A stretch of 64,000 nt of DNA from Bradyrhizobium sp. BR 10289 (GCF_019455385.1 NZ_JACOFR010000001.1:186001-250000), one strand, 5' to 3'. Positions 27,517 through 36,178 are shown, numbered from the stretch's first letter. Translations and numbers: made by a program. The notes: generated from the sequence alone by a model not told the origin.

Positions 27517-28686
27517 ATGACCGCCAGCATCGTCGGATGGGCGCATACGCCGTTCGGCAAGTTCGACACCGAAACCGTCGAAAGCCTCGTCACCCGCGTC
27601 GCCAATGAGGCGATGGCCGATGCCGGCATCTCGGCCTCCGACGTCGACGAGATCGTGCTCGGCCATTTCAACGCCGGCTTCTCGGCGCAGGATTTTACCG
27701 CCTCGCTGGTGCTCCAGGCCGACCCGAAGCTGCGCTTCAAGCCGGCGACCCGTGTCGAGAACGCCTGTGCCACCGGCTCGGCCGCCGTCCACCAGGGCCT
27801 GCGCGCGATCGCCGCAGGCGCCGCCAAGATCGTGCTGGTCGTCGGCGTCGAGCAGATGACCCGCACCCCGGGCCCTGAGATCGGCAAGAACCTGCTCAAG
27901 GCGTCCTACCTGCCCGAGGATGGCGACACCGTCGGCGGTTTTGCCGGCGTGTTCGGCAAGATCGCCAGCTCGTACTTCCAGAAATACGGCGACCAGTCCG
28001 ATGCGCTGGCGCTGATCGCGGCCAAGAACCACAAGAACGGCGTCGCCAATCCCTTCGCCCAGATGCGCAAGGATTTTGGCTTCGATTTCTGCCGCGCCGA
28101 AAGCGAAAAGAACCCCTATGTGGCCGGTCCGCTCAAGCGCACCGATTGCTCGCTGGTCTCCGACGGCGCCGCCGCGCTGGTGCTGGCCGATGCCGAGACC
28201 GCCAAGACCATGGCCAAGTCGATCGGCTTCCGCGCCACCGCGCACGCCCAGGACTTTCTGCCGATGAGTAAGCGCGACATCCTCCAGTTCGAGGGCTGCA
28301 CGGTCGCTTGGCAGCGCGCGCTGGAGAAGGCGGGCGTGACGCTCAACGATCTCTCCTTCGTCGAGACCCATGACTGCTTCACCGTCGCCGAACTGATCGA
28401 GTACGAAGCGATGGGCCTGACGCCGAAGGGGCAGGGCGCCCGCGCCATCAAGGAGGGCTGGACGCTGAAGGACGGCAAGCTGCCGGTCAATCCGTCCGGC
28501 GGCCTCAAGGCCAAGGGCCACCCGATCGGCGCCACCGGCGTTTCCATGCACGTGATGACCGCGATGCAGCTCGCAGGCCAGGCGCCCGAGGGCATGCAGC
28601 TGAAAAATGCAAAACTCGGCGGCATCTTCAACATGGGCGGCGCGGCCGTTGCCAACTACGTCTCCGTGCTGGAGCCGCTGAAGTAG
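27517..28686 (+). CDS. Acetyl-CoA acetyltransferase / thiolase-family protein
   Basis: The 389-residue thiolase has the nucleophilic cysteine at Cys84 (RVENACATGSAAVHQG), a mid histidine/cysteine region (FVETHDCFTVAE), and the C-terminal GGLKAKGHPIGATG motif. The sequence resembles the SCP-x/lipid-transfer thiolase branch more than PhaA-type biosynthetic thiolases. It cleaves or forms beta-ketoacyl-CoA. It has its own leader with GGGAGAAG 6 bases before the ATG and a strong terminator after it, so it is probably a single-gene unit, separate from the sugar-acid operon. Confidence 0.88.
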   Translation: MTASIVGWAHTPFGKFDTETVESLVTRVANEAMADAGISASDVDEIVLGHFNAGFSAQDFTASLVLQADPKLRFKPATRVENACATGSAAVHQGLRAIAAGAAKIVLVVGVEQMTRTPGPEIGKNLLKASYLPEDGDTVGGFAGVFGKIASSYFQKYGDQSDALALIAAKNHKNGVANPFAQMRKDFGFDFCRAESEKNPYVAGPLKRTDCSLVSDGAAALVLADAETAKTMAKSIGFRATAHAQDFLPMSKRDILQFEGCTVAWQRALEKAGVTLNDLSFVETHDCFTVAELIEYEAMGLTPKGQGARAIKEGWTLKDGKLPVNPSGGLKAKGHPIGATGVSMHVMTAMQLAGQAPEGMQLKNAKLGGIFNMGGAAVANYVSVLEPLK

Positions 28687-28697
28687 GCTCTCGCAGC

Positions 28698-28737
28698 GTG
28701 GGCAACGGCGCACTTGCGCCGTGCCCACTGTTTTCTT
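28698..28737 (+). terminator. Rho-independent terminator after the thiolase gene
   Basis: GTGGGCA-A-CGGCGCA (28698-28712) pairs with TGCGCCG-TGCCCAC (28715-28728), leaving a two-base loop and one bulge, followed by TGTTTTCTT. This is the clearest intrinsic terminator in the window. It ends transcription 12 bp after the thiolase stop. Confidence 0.8.
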
Positions 28738-28803
28738 GCGTTAGATCATGGTGGGGCCGCCCGGGCCCCTTAAAGCTCTTGATCGATTTGCAGGGAATAT
28801 ATC

Positions 28804-29010
28804 ATGAGCAATGACTACGAAGACTCGCTGTCGATGGACGCACTCAACGATCGCATCGCGATCCTCGAGGACAATATCCGGCAGCTGATCGAGCAGGCTG
28901 CCGCCGCATCCGGCGAGCAGAGCGAGTCGCGCATCGCCGACCGCATCAATCAGCAGAACGACGAGCTCGATCGTCTCATCAAGATCCGCGAATCCCGCCA
29001 GAAGAAATAG
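28804..29010 (+). CDS. Small acidic coiled-coil protein, unknown function
   Basis: The 68-residue cytoplasmic protein has an almost continuous heptad-like helix from about residue 11 to 64 (MDALNDRIAILEDNIRQLIEQ, then RIADRINQQNDELDRLIKIRE). It has no cysteine, signal or membrane segment. It is preceded by a terminator and followed by about 110 bp before the CoA-transferase, so it stands alone. I do not recognise the family; an oligomerising adaptor is plausible. Confidence 0.65.
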   Translation: MSNDYEDSLSMDALNDRIAILEDNIRQLIEQAAAASGEQSESRIADRINQQNDELDRLIKIRESRQKK

Positions 29011-29122
29011 CGGCCGCGTTGCCGCGCATGAGGCCATACGCCGGCCGGCCTTGCGCGCGCGGCGTCGCTGCCGTTAGCTGGACCGAAATCGCGGGAGAGC
29101 CCGCGCAATCGGGAGCGAACGG

Positions 29123-30334
29123 ATGGGGCCGCTGAAGGGCATCAAGGTCGTCGACATGACCACCGTGCTGATGGGGCCTTATGCGACCCAGATGCTCGGC
29201 GATTACGGCGCCGACGTCATCAAGGTGGAATCGCTCGACGGCGATGTCACCCGCCTGATTGGCCCGACCCGCCATGCCGGCATGGGCCCGGTGTTTCTCA
29301 ACACCAACCGCAGCAAGCGCTCGATCTGCCTCGACCTGAAGAAGCCCGCGGGCCGCGAAGCCGTGCTGCGGCTGCTGAAGGATGCCGACGTGCTCGTCTA
29401 CAACGTCCGGCCGCAGGCGATGGCGCGGCTGCAACTCGGCTACGACGTCGTCTCCAAGATCAATCCGCGCCTCGTCTATGCCGGCGTGTTCGGCTTCGGA
29501 CAGGACGGGCCCTATGCGGCCAAACCCGCCTATGACGACCTGATCCAGGGCGCCACCGCGCTCCCCGCTTTGATGGCGCAAACCGGCGACGGCGTGCCGC
29601 GCTATGTCCCGAACGCGCTGGTCGACCGCATCGTCGGCCTCACCGCGGTCGGCGCGATCTGCGCCAGCCTCGTGCACCGCGACCGCACCGGGCGCGGCCA
29701 GCGCGTCGACATCCCGATGTTCGAGACCATGGCCGGGTTCGTCATGGGCGATCATATGGGCGGTCTCACCTATGAGCCGCCGCTCGACAAGGGCGGCTAC
29801 GCCCGCCACCTCTCGCGCGACCGCAGGCCGTACAAGACGTCGGACGGCTATCTCAGCGTGATCGTCTACAACGACAAGCAGTGGGAGAATTTCTTCAAGG
29901 CGACGGGCCGCGACGATCTCCGCGCCGATCCCAAATTCGCAACCTTTGCCGGCCGCGCCGCCAATATCGACGTCGTCTACGCCGAGCTCGCCCGCATTTT
30001 CGAAACGCGCACCACCGCCGAGTGGATCGACCTCCTGACCAAGGCCGACGTGCCGGTGATGCCGATGCACGACCTTGCATCGATCCTGCACGACGAGCAT
30101 CTCGAAGCGACCGGTTTCTTCCCGATCGTGAACCATCCGACCGAAGGTCCGATCCGTAGCATGAAGGTCACCGCAACCTGGTCGGAGACGGAAGCCGAGC
30201 CGGTGCGGCTTGCGCCACGCCTCAACGAGCACGGCGCGGAGATCCTCCGCGAGATCGGCTACTCCACTGAGGAGATCGCCGCCATGGTCCGCGACGGCGT
30301 GACGCGCGCGGCGCCGGAGCAGGGGGCATCATGA
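29123..30334 (+). CDS. CaiB/BaiF-type (family III) CoA-transferase
   Basis: The 403-residue protein fits family III CoA-transferases: opening GPLKGIKVVDMTTVLMGPYATQ, loop TNRSKRSICLDLKKPAGRE, and the catalytic aspartate in YDDLIQG (about residues 137-139). It moves CoA between carboxylic acids. Its stop overlaps the ATG of the next gene (ATGA). With the thiolase-fold protein and DUF35 protein it forms a three-gene operon for activating and cleaving an unknown acid. Confidence 0.92.
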   Translation: MGPLKGIKVVDMTTVLMGPYATQMLGDYGADVIKVESLDGDVTRLIGPTRHAGMGPVFLNTNRSKRSICLDLKKPAGREAVLRLLKDADVLVYNVRPQAMARLQLGYDVVSKINPRLVYAGVFGFGQDGPYAAKPAYDDLIQGATALPALMAQTGDGVPRYVPNALVDRIVGLTAVGAICASLVHRDRTGRGQRVDIPMFETMAGFVMGDHMGGLTYEPPLDKGGYARHLSRDRRPYKTSDGYLSVIVYNDKQWENFFKATGRDDLRADPKFATFAGRAANIDVVYAELARIFETRTTAEWIDLLTKADVPVMPMHDLASILHDEHLEATGFFPIVNHPTEGPIRSMKVTATWSETEAEPVRLAPRLNEHGAEILREIGYSTEEIAAMVRDGVTRAAPEQGAS

Positions 30335-31467
30335 GCTTCATCACCGGCGTCGGCCTCACGCCTTACGGCAAGCACGACGGCTCATCGTCGCTCGACCTGA
30401 TGAGCAAGGCCGCCCAACTCGCGCTCGACGACGCCGGCCTCAAGCGCGCCGAGATCGACGGCATCCTCTGCGGCTACTCCACCGTCTCGCCCCACATCAT
30501 GCTGGCGACAGTGTTCGCAGAGCATTTTGGCATCCGCCCGTCCTACGCGCATGCTGTCCAAGTCGGCGGTGCCACCGGTCTCGCGATGACCATGCTCGCC
30601 CATCACCTCGTCACATCAGGCGTCTGCCGCAACATGCTCGTCGTCGCCGGCGAGAACCGCCTCACCGGGCAGAGCCGTGACGCCTCGATCCAGGCGCTGG
30701 CGCAGGTCGGTCATCCCGATTACGAGGTGCCGCTGGGCCCGACCATTCCCGCCTATTACGGCCTCGTCGCCACGCGCTACATGCATGAATACGGCGTGAC
30801 CGAAGAGGACCTCGCCGAATTTGCCGTGCTGATGCGCGCCCACGCCTGCACGCATCCCGGCGCGCAATTCCACGATCCCATCACGGTTGCCGATGTGATG
30901 GCGTCGAAGCCGGTGGCGATGCCGTTAAAACTGCTCGATTGCTGCCCGGTGTCCGATGGCGGCGCCGCCTTCGTCATCAGCCGCGAGCGGACCGGCGAGC
31001 TAGGGGTGCGCATCCGCGGCTGCGCCCAGGCCCATACCCATCAGCACGTCACGGCCGCGCCGGCGCTCAGCGAGCTCGGTGCCGAAATCTCCGTCGCCCG
31101 CGCCAAGGAGGCGACGGGCCTCGCGATCTCCGACGTGCGCTACGCCGCGATCTACGACAGTTTTACCATCACGCTCGCGATGCTGCTGGAAGACCTCGGC
31201 CTTGCCGGCCGCGGCGAAGCAGCGGCGCGCGTTCGTGCCGGCCATTTCAGCCGCGACGGCGCCATGCCGCTCAACACCCATGGCGGCCTGCTCAGCTATG
31301 GCCATTGCGGCGTCGGCGGCGCGATGGCGCATCTGGTCGAGGCGCATTTGCAGATGACGGGGCGGGCGGCTACCCGCCAGGTGAAGGACGCCTCGATCGC
31401 ACTGCTGCATGGCGACGGCGGCGTGCTGTCGTCCCACGTCAGCATGTTTCTGGAGCGCGTGCGATGA
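30331..31467 (+). CDS. Thiolase-fold protein lacking the nucleophilic cysteine (Ltp2-like aldolase candidate)
   Basis: The 378-residue protein has the thiolase fold, but where thiolases carry the reactive cysteine it reads QVGGATGLA, with Gly80 in that place; the active thiolase at 27517 has ENACATGSA there. The late GGLLSYGHCG motif keeps the histidine. Such cysteine-less members include Ltp2, which performs retro-aldol cleavage with a DUF35 partner in steroid side-chain breakdown. Here a DUF35 gene follows with a 4 bp overlap, and the CoA-transferase precedes with a 4 bp overlap. A retro-aldolase acting on a 3-hydroxyacyl-CoA is therefore inferred; classical thiolysis is unlikely. Confidence 0.88.
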   Translation: MSFITGVGLTPYGKHDGSSSLDLMSKAAQLALDDAGLKRAEIDGILCGYSTVSPHIMLATVFAEHFGIRPSYAHAVQVGGATGLAMTMLAHHLVTSGVCRNMLVVAGENRLTGQSRDASIQALAQVGHPDYEVPLGPTIPAYYGLVATRYMHEYGVTEEDLAEFAVLMRAHACTHPGAQFHDPITVADVMASKPVAMPLKLLDCCPVSDGGAAFVISRERTGELGVRIRGCAQAHTHQHVTAAPALSELGAEISVARAKEATGLAISDVRYAAIYDSFTITLAMLLEDLGLAGRGEAAARVRAGHFSRDGAMPLNTHGGLLSYGHCGVGGAMAHLVEAHLQMTGRAATRQVKDASIALLHGDGGVLSSHVSMFLERVR

Positions 31468-31823
31468 GCGAACGTCCGGCGGACTGGACCAGGGGCGAAG
31501 CGGCCATCAACTACCAGACCTGCGCAGCATGCGGTCATGTGCAGTATTTCCACCGCGCCTTCTGCGCGGCCTGCGGAGCGCCCGATCCGCGCGTAGCACG
31601 CGCCAGCGGCAAGGGCAGGGTCTACGCGACCTCGCTGGTCTGCCGCGCTGCGACACCCGACACGCGCGCGCATGTGCCCTACAATATCCTGCTGGTCGAT
31701 TGCGCCGAAGGCTTTCGCATGATGGCGCATGGCGAGAACGATCTCGCCATCGGCGATGACGTGACCGCGAGCTTCAAGCCGTTTGCCGGAAAGCCCGTGC
31801 CGTTCTTCACGAAGGCAAAGTAG
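31464..31823 (+). CDS. DUF35/OB-fold zinc-ribbon protein, partner of the thiolase-fold protein
   Basis: The 119-residue protein has a zinc ribbon formed by Cys20, Cys23, Cys34 and Cys37 (YQTCAACGHVQYFHRAFCAACG), followed by an OB-fold (GKGRVYATSLVCRAATPDTR, PYNILLVDCAEGFRMMAHGEN). DUF35 proteins bind thiolase-superfamily enzymes and are needed for their activity in several systems. It overlaps the upstream gene by 4 bp. The reading frame is also open far upstream, but the ATG at 31464 is supported by the overlap and by the start of the domain. Confidence 0.88.
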   Translation: MSERPADWTRGEAAINYQTCAACGHVQYFHRAFCAACGAPDPRVARASGKGRVYATSLVCRAATPDTRAHVPYNILLVDCAEGFRMMAHGENDLAIGDDVTASFKPFAGKPVPFFTKAK

Positions 31824-31828
31824 AGGGA

Positions 31829-31915
31829 TTCGTCATTCGGGGGCGGTCAATGACCGAGCCTGGAACGGGTATTCTGGGCCTGGCGCTGTGCGAGACGCCA
31901 CCCCGGAATGACGAA
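31829..31915. repeat. Degenerate intergenic palindromic repeat, CGTCATTC family
   Basis: TTCGTCATT at 31829-31837 and AATGACGAA at 31907-31915 form a perfect 9 bp inverted pair. The inner part (CCCCGGAATGACG at the right end) matches the copy at 17055-17154, but the left arm has decayed. It may also end the transcript of the DUF35 gene. Confidence 0.7.
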
Positions 31916-31936
31916 AGCTCGTGAACTCAACTCAAA

Positions 31937-32038
31937 CTAACGCGCATAGAACAAGATGCTGGCGATGACGAGCATGGCCATCACCGCCAGCATATGCGCG
32001 AACGCTTCCGAGGCCGCCCCCTTGGTGGCTTCCTTCAT
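31937..32038 (-). CDS. Predicted 33-residue single-pass membrane peptide
   Basis: A very short frame runs from ATG 32038 to TAG 31937. The first 14 residues are polar and charged (MKEATKGAASEAFA), and the rest is one hydrophobic helix (HMLAVMAMLVIASILFYAR) ending in Arg. GGGAGAAAA lies 4-12 bases before the ATG as a ribosome site. The composition and placement look like a real small membrane protein, but no family is recognised. It stands between the DUF35 operon and the FadR regulator. Confidence 0.5.
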   Translation of the reverse strand: MKEATKGAASEAFAHMLAVMAMLVIASILFYAR

Positions 32039-32273
32039 GCCGTTTTCTCCCTAGACTTGGGCGTAGCTCATCGTTGCGCGGTTGAAGCGCAAAGACGGCC
32101 AATTGTTTTTACTCGGAACACCCCTTGCGAGTATTCACCCCGATGTGTCCCCACGCGGCGAATATCGACTGCGCCAAGGTCGTTCAGCATTGCGGCGGCA
32201 TTTTGACTCGATGTTGTTGCTGGTGAGGTCTTGCAGCACAGCGTGTGCGCGAACTTTATTCAACCGTCGCAAC

Positions 32274-33032
32274 TCATCGGATTTTTCGAGGAGAATTCTT
32301 GGGTAGCTTCGTTGCAGCCATCGATTTGGCCTTCGACGCCACCATCAGCGCGTCCCTGATATTGTTGAGATGACGCGTCATCGCGCTGCTCGCCTTGCGC
32401 GGGTTCCGCGCCTGCACGGCTGCGAAGATCGCTTCGTGATCCCTGAGCCACATCGGACGATAGTCCTCCATCCGCATGTGGTTGTGGATCTCCTGCCAGA
32501 TGCCGGACTCGGTTTGCGCGCGCCACAGCGAGTCGCAGATCGACACCAGCGCTCCGTTCCCGGTCGCCTCGGCCAGCACGACATGGAAACGGTGATCCGA
32601 CGTGTCGGCCTCGCGTCCCTGAGCATGCTCCCAGCGCATCATGGCGAGGGCTTCGGCGAGCTGCGCGAAAGTGGCCTCGGTGCCGCGTTGCGCCGCGATC
32701 GCCGCGATCTGCGGCTCGATCAGCTGGCGCGCCTCCAGATTTTCGAACGGGCCAAAGCCTTCGAGCTTGTGAACGTCAGGGGCTTCCTGACGGCTGATCA
32801 CGTAGACGCCGCTGTTGCTGCGCACCTTCAGCATGCCGGCCATCGCCAGCGACAGGATCGCCTCGCGCACGGTCGGCCGCGACACGCCAAACGTCTTGGC
32901 GAGATCGCGCTCGGCTGGCAGGCGCTGGCCGATGCGGTAACTCGCCTGGATCATCGCAGCAATGCGCCGAGCGACGATCTCGAAGCTGCGCTCGGGCTTG
33001 GATGGAGGGTCGTGCAACATCTTCGTGCTCAT
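32274..33032 (-). CDS. GntR/FadR-subfamily transcriptional regulator
   Basis: The 252-residue protein starts at ATG 33032 (MSTKMLHDPPSKPERSF); a TTG at 33056 would add eight residues. The winged helix at about 15-80 contains GQRLPAERDLAKTFGVSRPTVREAILSLAMAGML, and the C-terminal FCD-type all-helical domain contains HYRFH-like and histidine ligands (SDHRFHVVLAEATGN, RDHEAIFAAVQARN). FadR-type regulators sense acids and often bind TGGTNNNACCA. Two such sites lie in the divergent region, so it likely represses the transaminase-DMFase-like operon and perhaps itself. Confidence 0.92.
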   Translation of the reverse strand: MSTKMLHDPPSKPERSFEIVARRIAAMIQASYRIGQRLPAERDLAKTFGVSRPTVREAILSLAMAGMLKVRSNSGVYVISRQEAPDVHKLEGFGPFENLEARQLIEPQIAAIAAQRGTEATFAQLAEALAMMRWEHAQGREADTSDHRFHVVLAEATGNGALVSICDSLWRAQTESGIWQEIHNHMRMEDYRPMWLRDHEAIFAAVQARNPRKASSAMTRHLNNIRDALMVASKAKSMAATKLPKNSPRKIR

Positions 33033-33076
33033 CAGCTCTTTTTTTGAGTTTGACAAGCTGGTGCACGAAAGCCAAG

Positions 33077-33103
33077 CTGGTCAGACCAATTTGGACTGAC
33101 CAA
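33077..33103. promoter_or_regulatory. Tandem FadR/GntR-type operators
   Basis: Site 1, CTGGTCAGACCAA at 33077-33089, has perfect TGGT/ACCA arms with a 3 bp centre. Site 2, TTGGACTGACCAA at 33091-33103, has one mismatch to TTGGTNNNACCAA. Their centres are 14 bp apart. They lie between the FadR-type regulator and the transaminase gene, where they could control both directions. Confidence 0.65.
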
Positions 33104-33161
33104 TTTGGTCGCCCGGTGCCGTCACAAGAGCGCCGGGGGCAAGAAGACGGAGCGTCGACGC

Positions 33162-34553
33162 GTGTCCGACAGACGACTGAATTCCGCCGAGGCGCGCGAC
33201 ATCGCGTTCCATCTGCACTCGCAGACCAATCCTCGACGACATGCAGAAATCGGACCGCTGATCATGGCGCGCGGCGAGGGCGTCCATGTCTTTGATGCAG
33301 GCGGCAAGCGTTATCTGGAAGCGATGGCCGGCCTGTGGTGCACCTCGCTCGGCTTTTCCGAGACCCGGCTCAAGGCTGCGGCACTCGCTGCCTACGACAA
33401 ATTCGGCTTCTACCACAGCTTCAATCACAAGACGCCGGACAACACGATCGACCTCGCCGAGAAGCTGGTCGAGATCTCGCCGATCCCGGACGCGCAGGCC
33501 TATTTCGCAACGTCAGGTTCGGAAGCCACCGAGACCATGGTGAAGCTCGCCTGGGTCTATCACGCGGTCCACGGCAAGCCCGGCAAGCGCAAGATCATCG
33601 CCCGCGACCGCGGCTTCCATGGCTCGACCATCGTTGCCGCCTCGATGTGCGGTCTGCCCCGCATGCACCGCGAATTCGGCCTTCCGCTCGACGGTTTTCT
33701 GCACACGCATTGCCCGGACGCCTATCATGGCACGCGGCCCGGCGAGAGCGAGGCGGCGTTCGTCGCCCGTCTCGCGGCCGATCTCGAAGCCATGATCATC
33801 GCGGAGGGACCTGACACGATCGCCGCCTTCATCGCCGAGCCGATCAATGCCGGCGGCGGCATCGTCGTGCCGCCGAAGGGATATTTTGCTGCGATCGAGA
33901 CGGTGCTGCGCCGTCACGACATCCTGGTGCTCGGCGACGAAGTGGTCTGCGGCTTCGGCCGCACCGGCAACTGGTTCGGCTGCGAGACGGTCGGCATGAC
34001 GCCCGACATGGTCGCGCTCGCCAAGGGCATCACCTCGTCCTACTTCCCGATGTCGGCGGTGCTGCTCGGCCGGCCGATCCGCGACGCGCTCGCCGAGATG
34101 AACAAGGGCGGCGAGCTGTTCGGCCACGGTTTCACCAATTCCGGGCACCCGGTTGGTGCGGCCATCGCGCTCGAGACGCTCAAGATCTACCACGAGATGG
34201 ATGTGGTGCCGCATGTCCGCCGCATGGGCGGCAGGCTCCGCAACGGGCTCGCGCAGATCGCGAAGGATTCGCGCATCGTCGGCCAGGTCAGGGGCGAGGG
34301 GTTGATGATCGGCGTCGAGCTGGTCGCCGATCCCGCGACGCGGCAGGTCTTCGATCCCGCGCTCAAGGTCGGTGCGATGTTCGACGCGCGCGCGATCGAG
34401 AATGGCCTGATCATCCGCGCGATGGGCGACACGATCGGGTTCTGCCCGCCGCTGATCATCGACGAGGCCGGCGTCGACGAGGCGCTCGATCTGTTCGCGA
34501 AAACCCTGTCCAGCATCGAAGCCAGGCTTGCCGAGACACGTCCATCTGCGTAA
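33162..34553 (+). CDS. Class III aminotransferase (omega-transaminase type)
   Basis: From GTG 33162 (GGAG 9 bases upstream) the protein is 463 residues; an ATG at 33105 would add a basic N-terminus that overlaps the operator region. The PLP lysine is Lys288 (VALAKGITSSYFPMS) and the cofactor-ring aspartate is Asp259 (LVLGDEVVCGFGRTG). GSGSEATETMVKLA-like and FTNSGHPVGAAIALE motifs complete the fold. It transfers a terminal amino group, for example from a diamine, beta-alanine or taurine-like substrate, to pyruvate or another keto acid. It heads a rightward operon whose other members suggest amide or amine catabolism. Confidence 0.9.
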   Translation: MSDRRLNSAEARDIAFHLHSQTNPRRHAEIGPLIMARGEGVHVFDAGGKRYLEAMAGLWCTSLGFSETRLKAAALAAYDKFGFYHSFNHKTPDNTIDLAEKLVEISPIPDAQAYFATSGSEATETMVKLAWVYHAVHGKPGKRKIIARDRGFHGSTIVAASMCGLPRMHREFGLPLDGFLHTHCPDAYHGTRPGESEAAFVARLAADLEAMIIAEGPDTIAAFIAEPINAGGGIVVPPKGYFAAIETVLRRHDILVLGDEVVCGFGRTGNWFGCETVGMTPDMVALAKGITSSYFPMSAVLLGRPIRDALAEMNKGGELFGHGFTNSGHPVGAAIALETLKIYHEMDVVPHVRRMGGRLRNGLAQIAKDSRIVGQVRGEGLMIGVELVADPATRQVFDPALKVGAMFDARAIENGLIIRAMGDTIGFCPPLIIDEAGVDEALDLFAKTLSSIEARLAETRPSA

Positions 34554-34573
34554 CCCGTTGAGGAGAAAATAAC

Positions 34574-36178
34574 ATGCGCCGTCGAGACCTGCTCCGATCC
34601 ACACTGGGCGCCGGTCTCGGCGTCGCCTTGGGCTCCACGCTTGCGATGCCGCGCATTGCCCGTGCGCAAGGCTCGCGCACGCTGCGCTTCGTGCCGCAGG
34701 CCGATGCTGCGATCCTCGATCCCATGATCACCACAGGTCTCGTCAACCGCAACCACGGTTTCCTGATCTGGGACACGCTGTACGGCATCGACGAGAAATT
34801 CCAGGTCCAGCCACAGATGGTCGCCGGCCACACCGTCGAGAACGACGGCAAGCTCTGGACGATGACCTTGCGGGACGGCTTGAAATTCCACGATGGCGAG
34901 CCCGTGCGTGGGCGCGACGTGGTGGCGAGCCTGAAGCGCTGGGCCTCGCGCGATGCCTTCGGCAATTCGCTGTTTCTTCTGGTCGACGAGCTCTCGGCGC
35001 CTGACGACAAGACCGTGCGCTGGCGGCTCAAGGCGCCGTTTCCGATGTTGCCTGAATCGCTCGGCAAGGTCGGCGCCATCATCGCCTTCATCATGCCGGA
35101 GCGTCTGGCGCAAACCGACAGCGTCACGCCGGTCAAGGAACTGATCGGCTCCGGTCCGTTCAAATTCCAGGCCGATCAGCACGTGCCCGGCGCGCGTCTG
35201 GTCTACACGCGTTTCGATGGCTATGTGCCGCGCCCCGAGGGCACGCCGAGCCTGCTCGCGGGGCCCAAGGTCGCTTATTTCGACCGGGTCGAGTGGCAGG
35301 TTCTGCCCGATCCCGCGACGGCGGCGGCGGCGCTTCAGCAGGGCGAGATCGACTGGTGGGATCAGCCCATCGTCGACCTCTTGCCGAAGCTGAAGGCGAA
35401 CAAGGCGCTCAATGTCGAGTTGCTCGATCCCATCGGCAATGTCGGCGTGCTGCGCTTCAACCACACGCAGCCGCCGTTCGACAACCCGGCCATCCGCCGC
35501 GCCGTGCTCTCCGCCGTCAGCCAGAAGGAATTCATGTCGGCGATCGCGGGCGACGACACCAGCCTCTGGCGTGACAAGATCGGCTTCTTCGCGCCCGGCG
35601 GCAACATGGCCAACGATGCCGGCATGGAAGCGCTGACCGGTCCCCGCGACATCGCCGCCGCGGCCAAGGCCATCAACGACGCCGGCTACAAGGGCGAGAA
35701 GGTGCTGCTGATGGCGCCGGGCGATTTCCCCGTGATCGGGCAGATGAGCGAGGTCACCGCCGATCTGTTCCGCAAGCTCGGCTTCAACCTCGACTACGTC
35801 ATGATGGACTGGGGCTCGATGCTGCGGCGCATGGGCAATCGCGAGACGCCGGACAAGGGCGGCTACAGCGCCTTCTGCACTTATTCCGCGGGCGTGACGC
35901 AGCTCAACCCGTCGGCGCATAATTTCATCCGCGGCAGCGGTGACAAGGCGACCTTCGGCTGGGCCAGAAGCGAGAAGCTGGAGCAGCTGCGCGATGCCTG
36001 GTTCGCCGCGCCCGATGCCGCCGCGCAGGCCAGGATCGGCATCGAGATGCAGAAGCAGTGTTTTATCGACGTTCCCTATGTGCCGCTTGGTGTCTTCTAT
36101 CAGCCGACCGCGTACAAGAAGACCCTGACGGGCATGCTCAAGGGCCTGCCATTGTTCTGGAACGTGCGCAGCGCCTGA
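34574..36178 (+). CDS. Family 5 ABC transporter substrate-binding protein (Tat-exported), without adjacent permeases
   Basis: The 534-residue periplasmic binding protein of the DppA/OppA fold has a twin-arginine leader (RRRDLLRSTLGAGLGVALGS, cleavage near ARAQ) and the typical lobe motifs (DGLKFHDGEPVRGRDVVASLKRW, NHTQPPFDNPAIRRAVLSAV). It binds peptides, amines or similar solutes in the periplasm. No permease or ATPase gene is next to it, so it must use membrane components from elsewhere or serve as a receptor. It sits 20 bp after the transaminase and 13 bp before the DMFase-like gene. Confidence 0.92.
   Translation: MRRRDLLRSTLGAGLGVALGSTLAMPRIARAQGSRTLRFVPQADAAILDPMITTGLVNRNHGFLIWDTLYGIDEKFQVQPQMVAGHTVENDGKLWTMTLRDGLKFHDGEPVRGRDVVASLKRWASRDAFGNSLFLLVDELSAPDDKTVRWRLKAPFPMLPESLGKVGAIIAFIMPERLAQTDSVTPVKELIGSGPFKFQADQHVPGARLVYTRFDGYVPRPEGTPSLLAGPKVAYFDRVEWQVLPDPATAAAALQQGEIDWWDQPIVDLLPKLKANKALNVELLDPIGNVGVLRFNHTQPPFDNPAIRRAVLSAVSQKEFMSAIAGDDTSLWRDKIGFFAPGGNMANDAGMEALTGPRDIAAAAKAINDAGYKGEKVLLMAPGDFPVIGQMSEVTADLFRKLGFNLDYVMMDWGSMLRRMGNRETPDKGGYSAFCTYSAGVTQLNPSAHNFIRGSGDKATFGWARSEKLEQLRDAWFAAPDAAAQARIGIEMQKQCFIDVPYVPLGVFYQPTAYKKTLTGMLKGLPLFWNVRSA

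Larger units (their letters stand above)
31824..32273. other. Intergenic region with a degenerate palindrome and a short membrane ORF
   Basis: This 450 bp region holds a diverged copy of the CGTCATTCCGGG-type repeat (31829-31915) and the 33-residue reading frame at 31937-32038. From 32039 to 32273 I see no convincing gene or hairpin. Confidence 0.55.

Noticed and set aside
25759-28728. A 989-codon open frame on the minus strand
   Set aside because: It is antisense to the kinase, aldolase and thiolase genes, which have clear families. Long antisense frames are common in GC-rich DNA, and its product has no domain character.
32082-32306. A 74-codon plus-strand frame before the FadR regulator
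   Set aside because: No ribosome site, no domain, and its end overlaps the regulator gene on the other strand.
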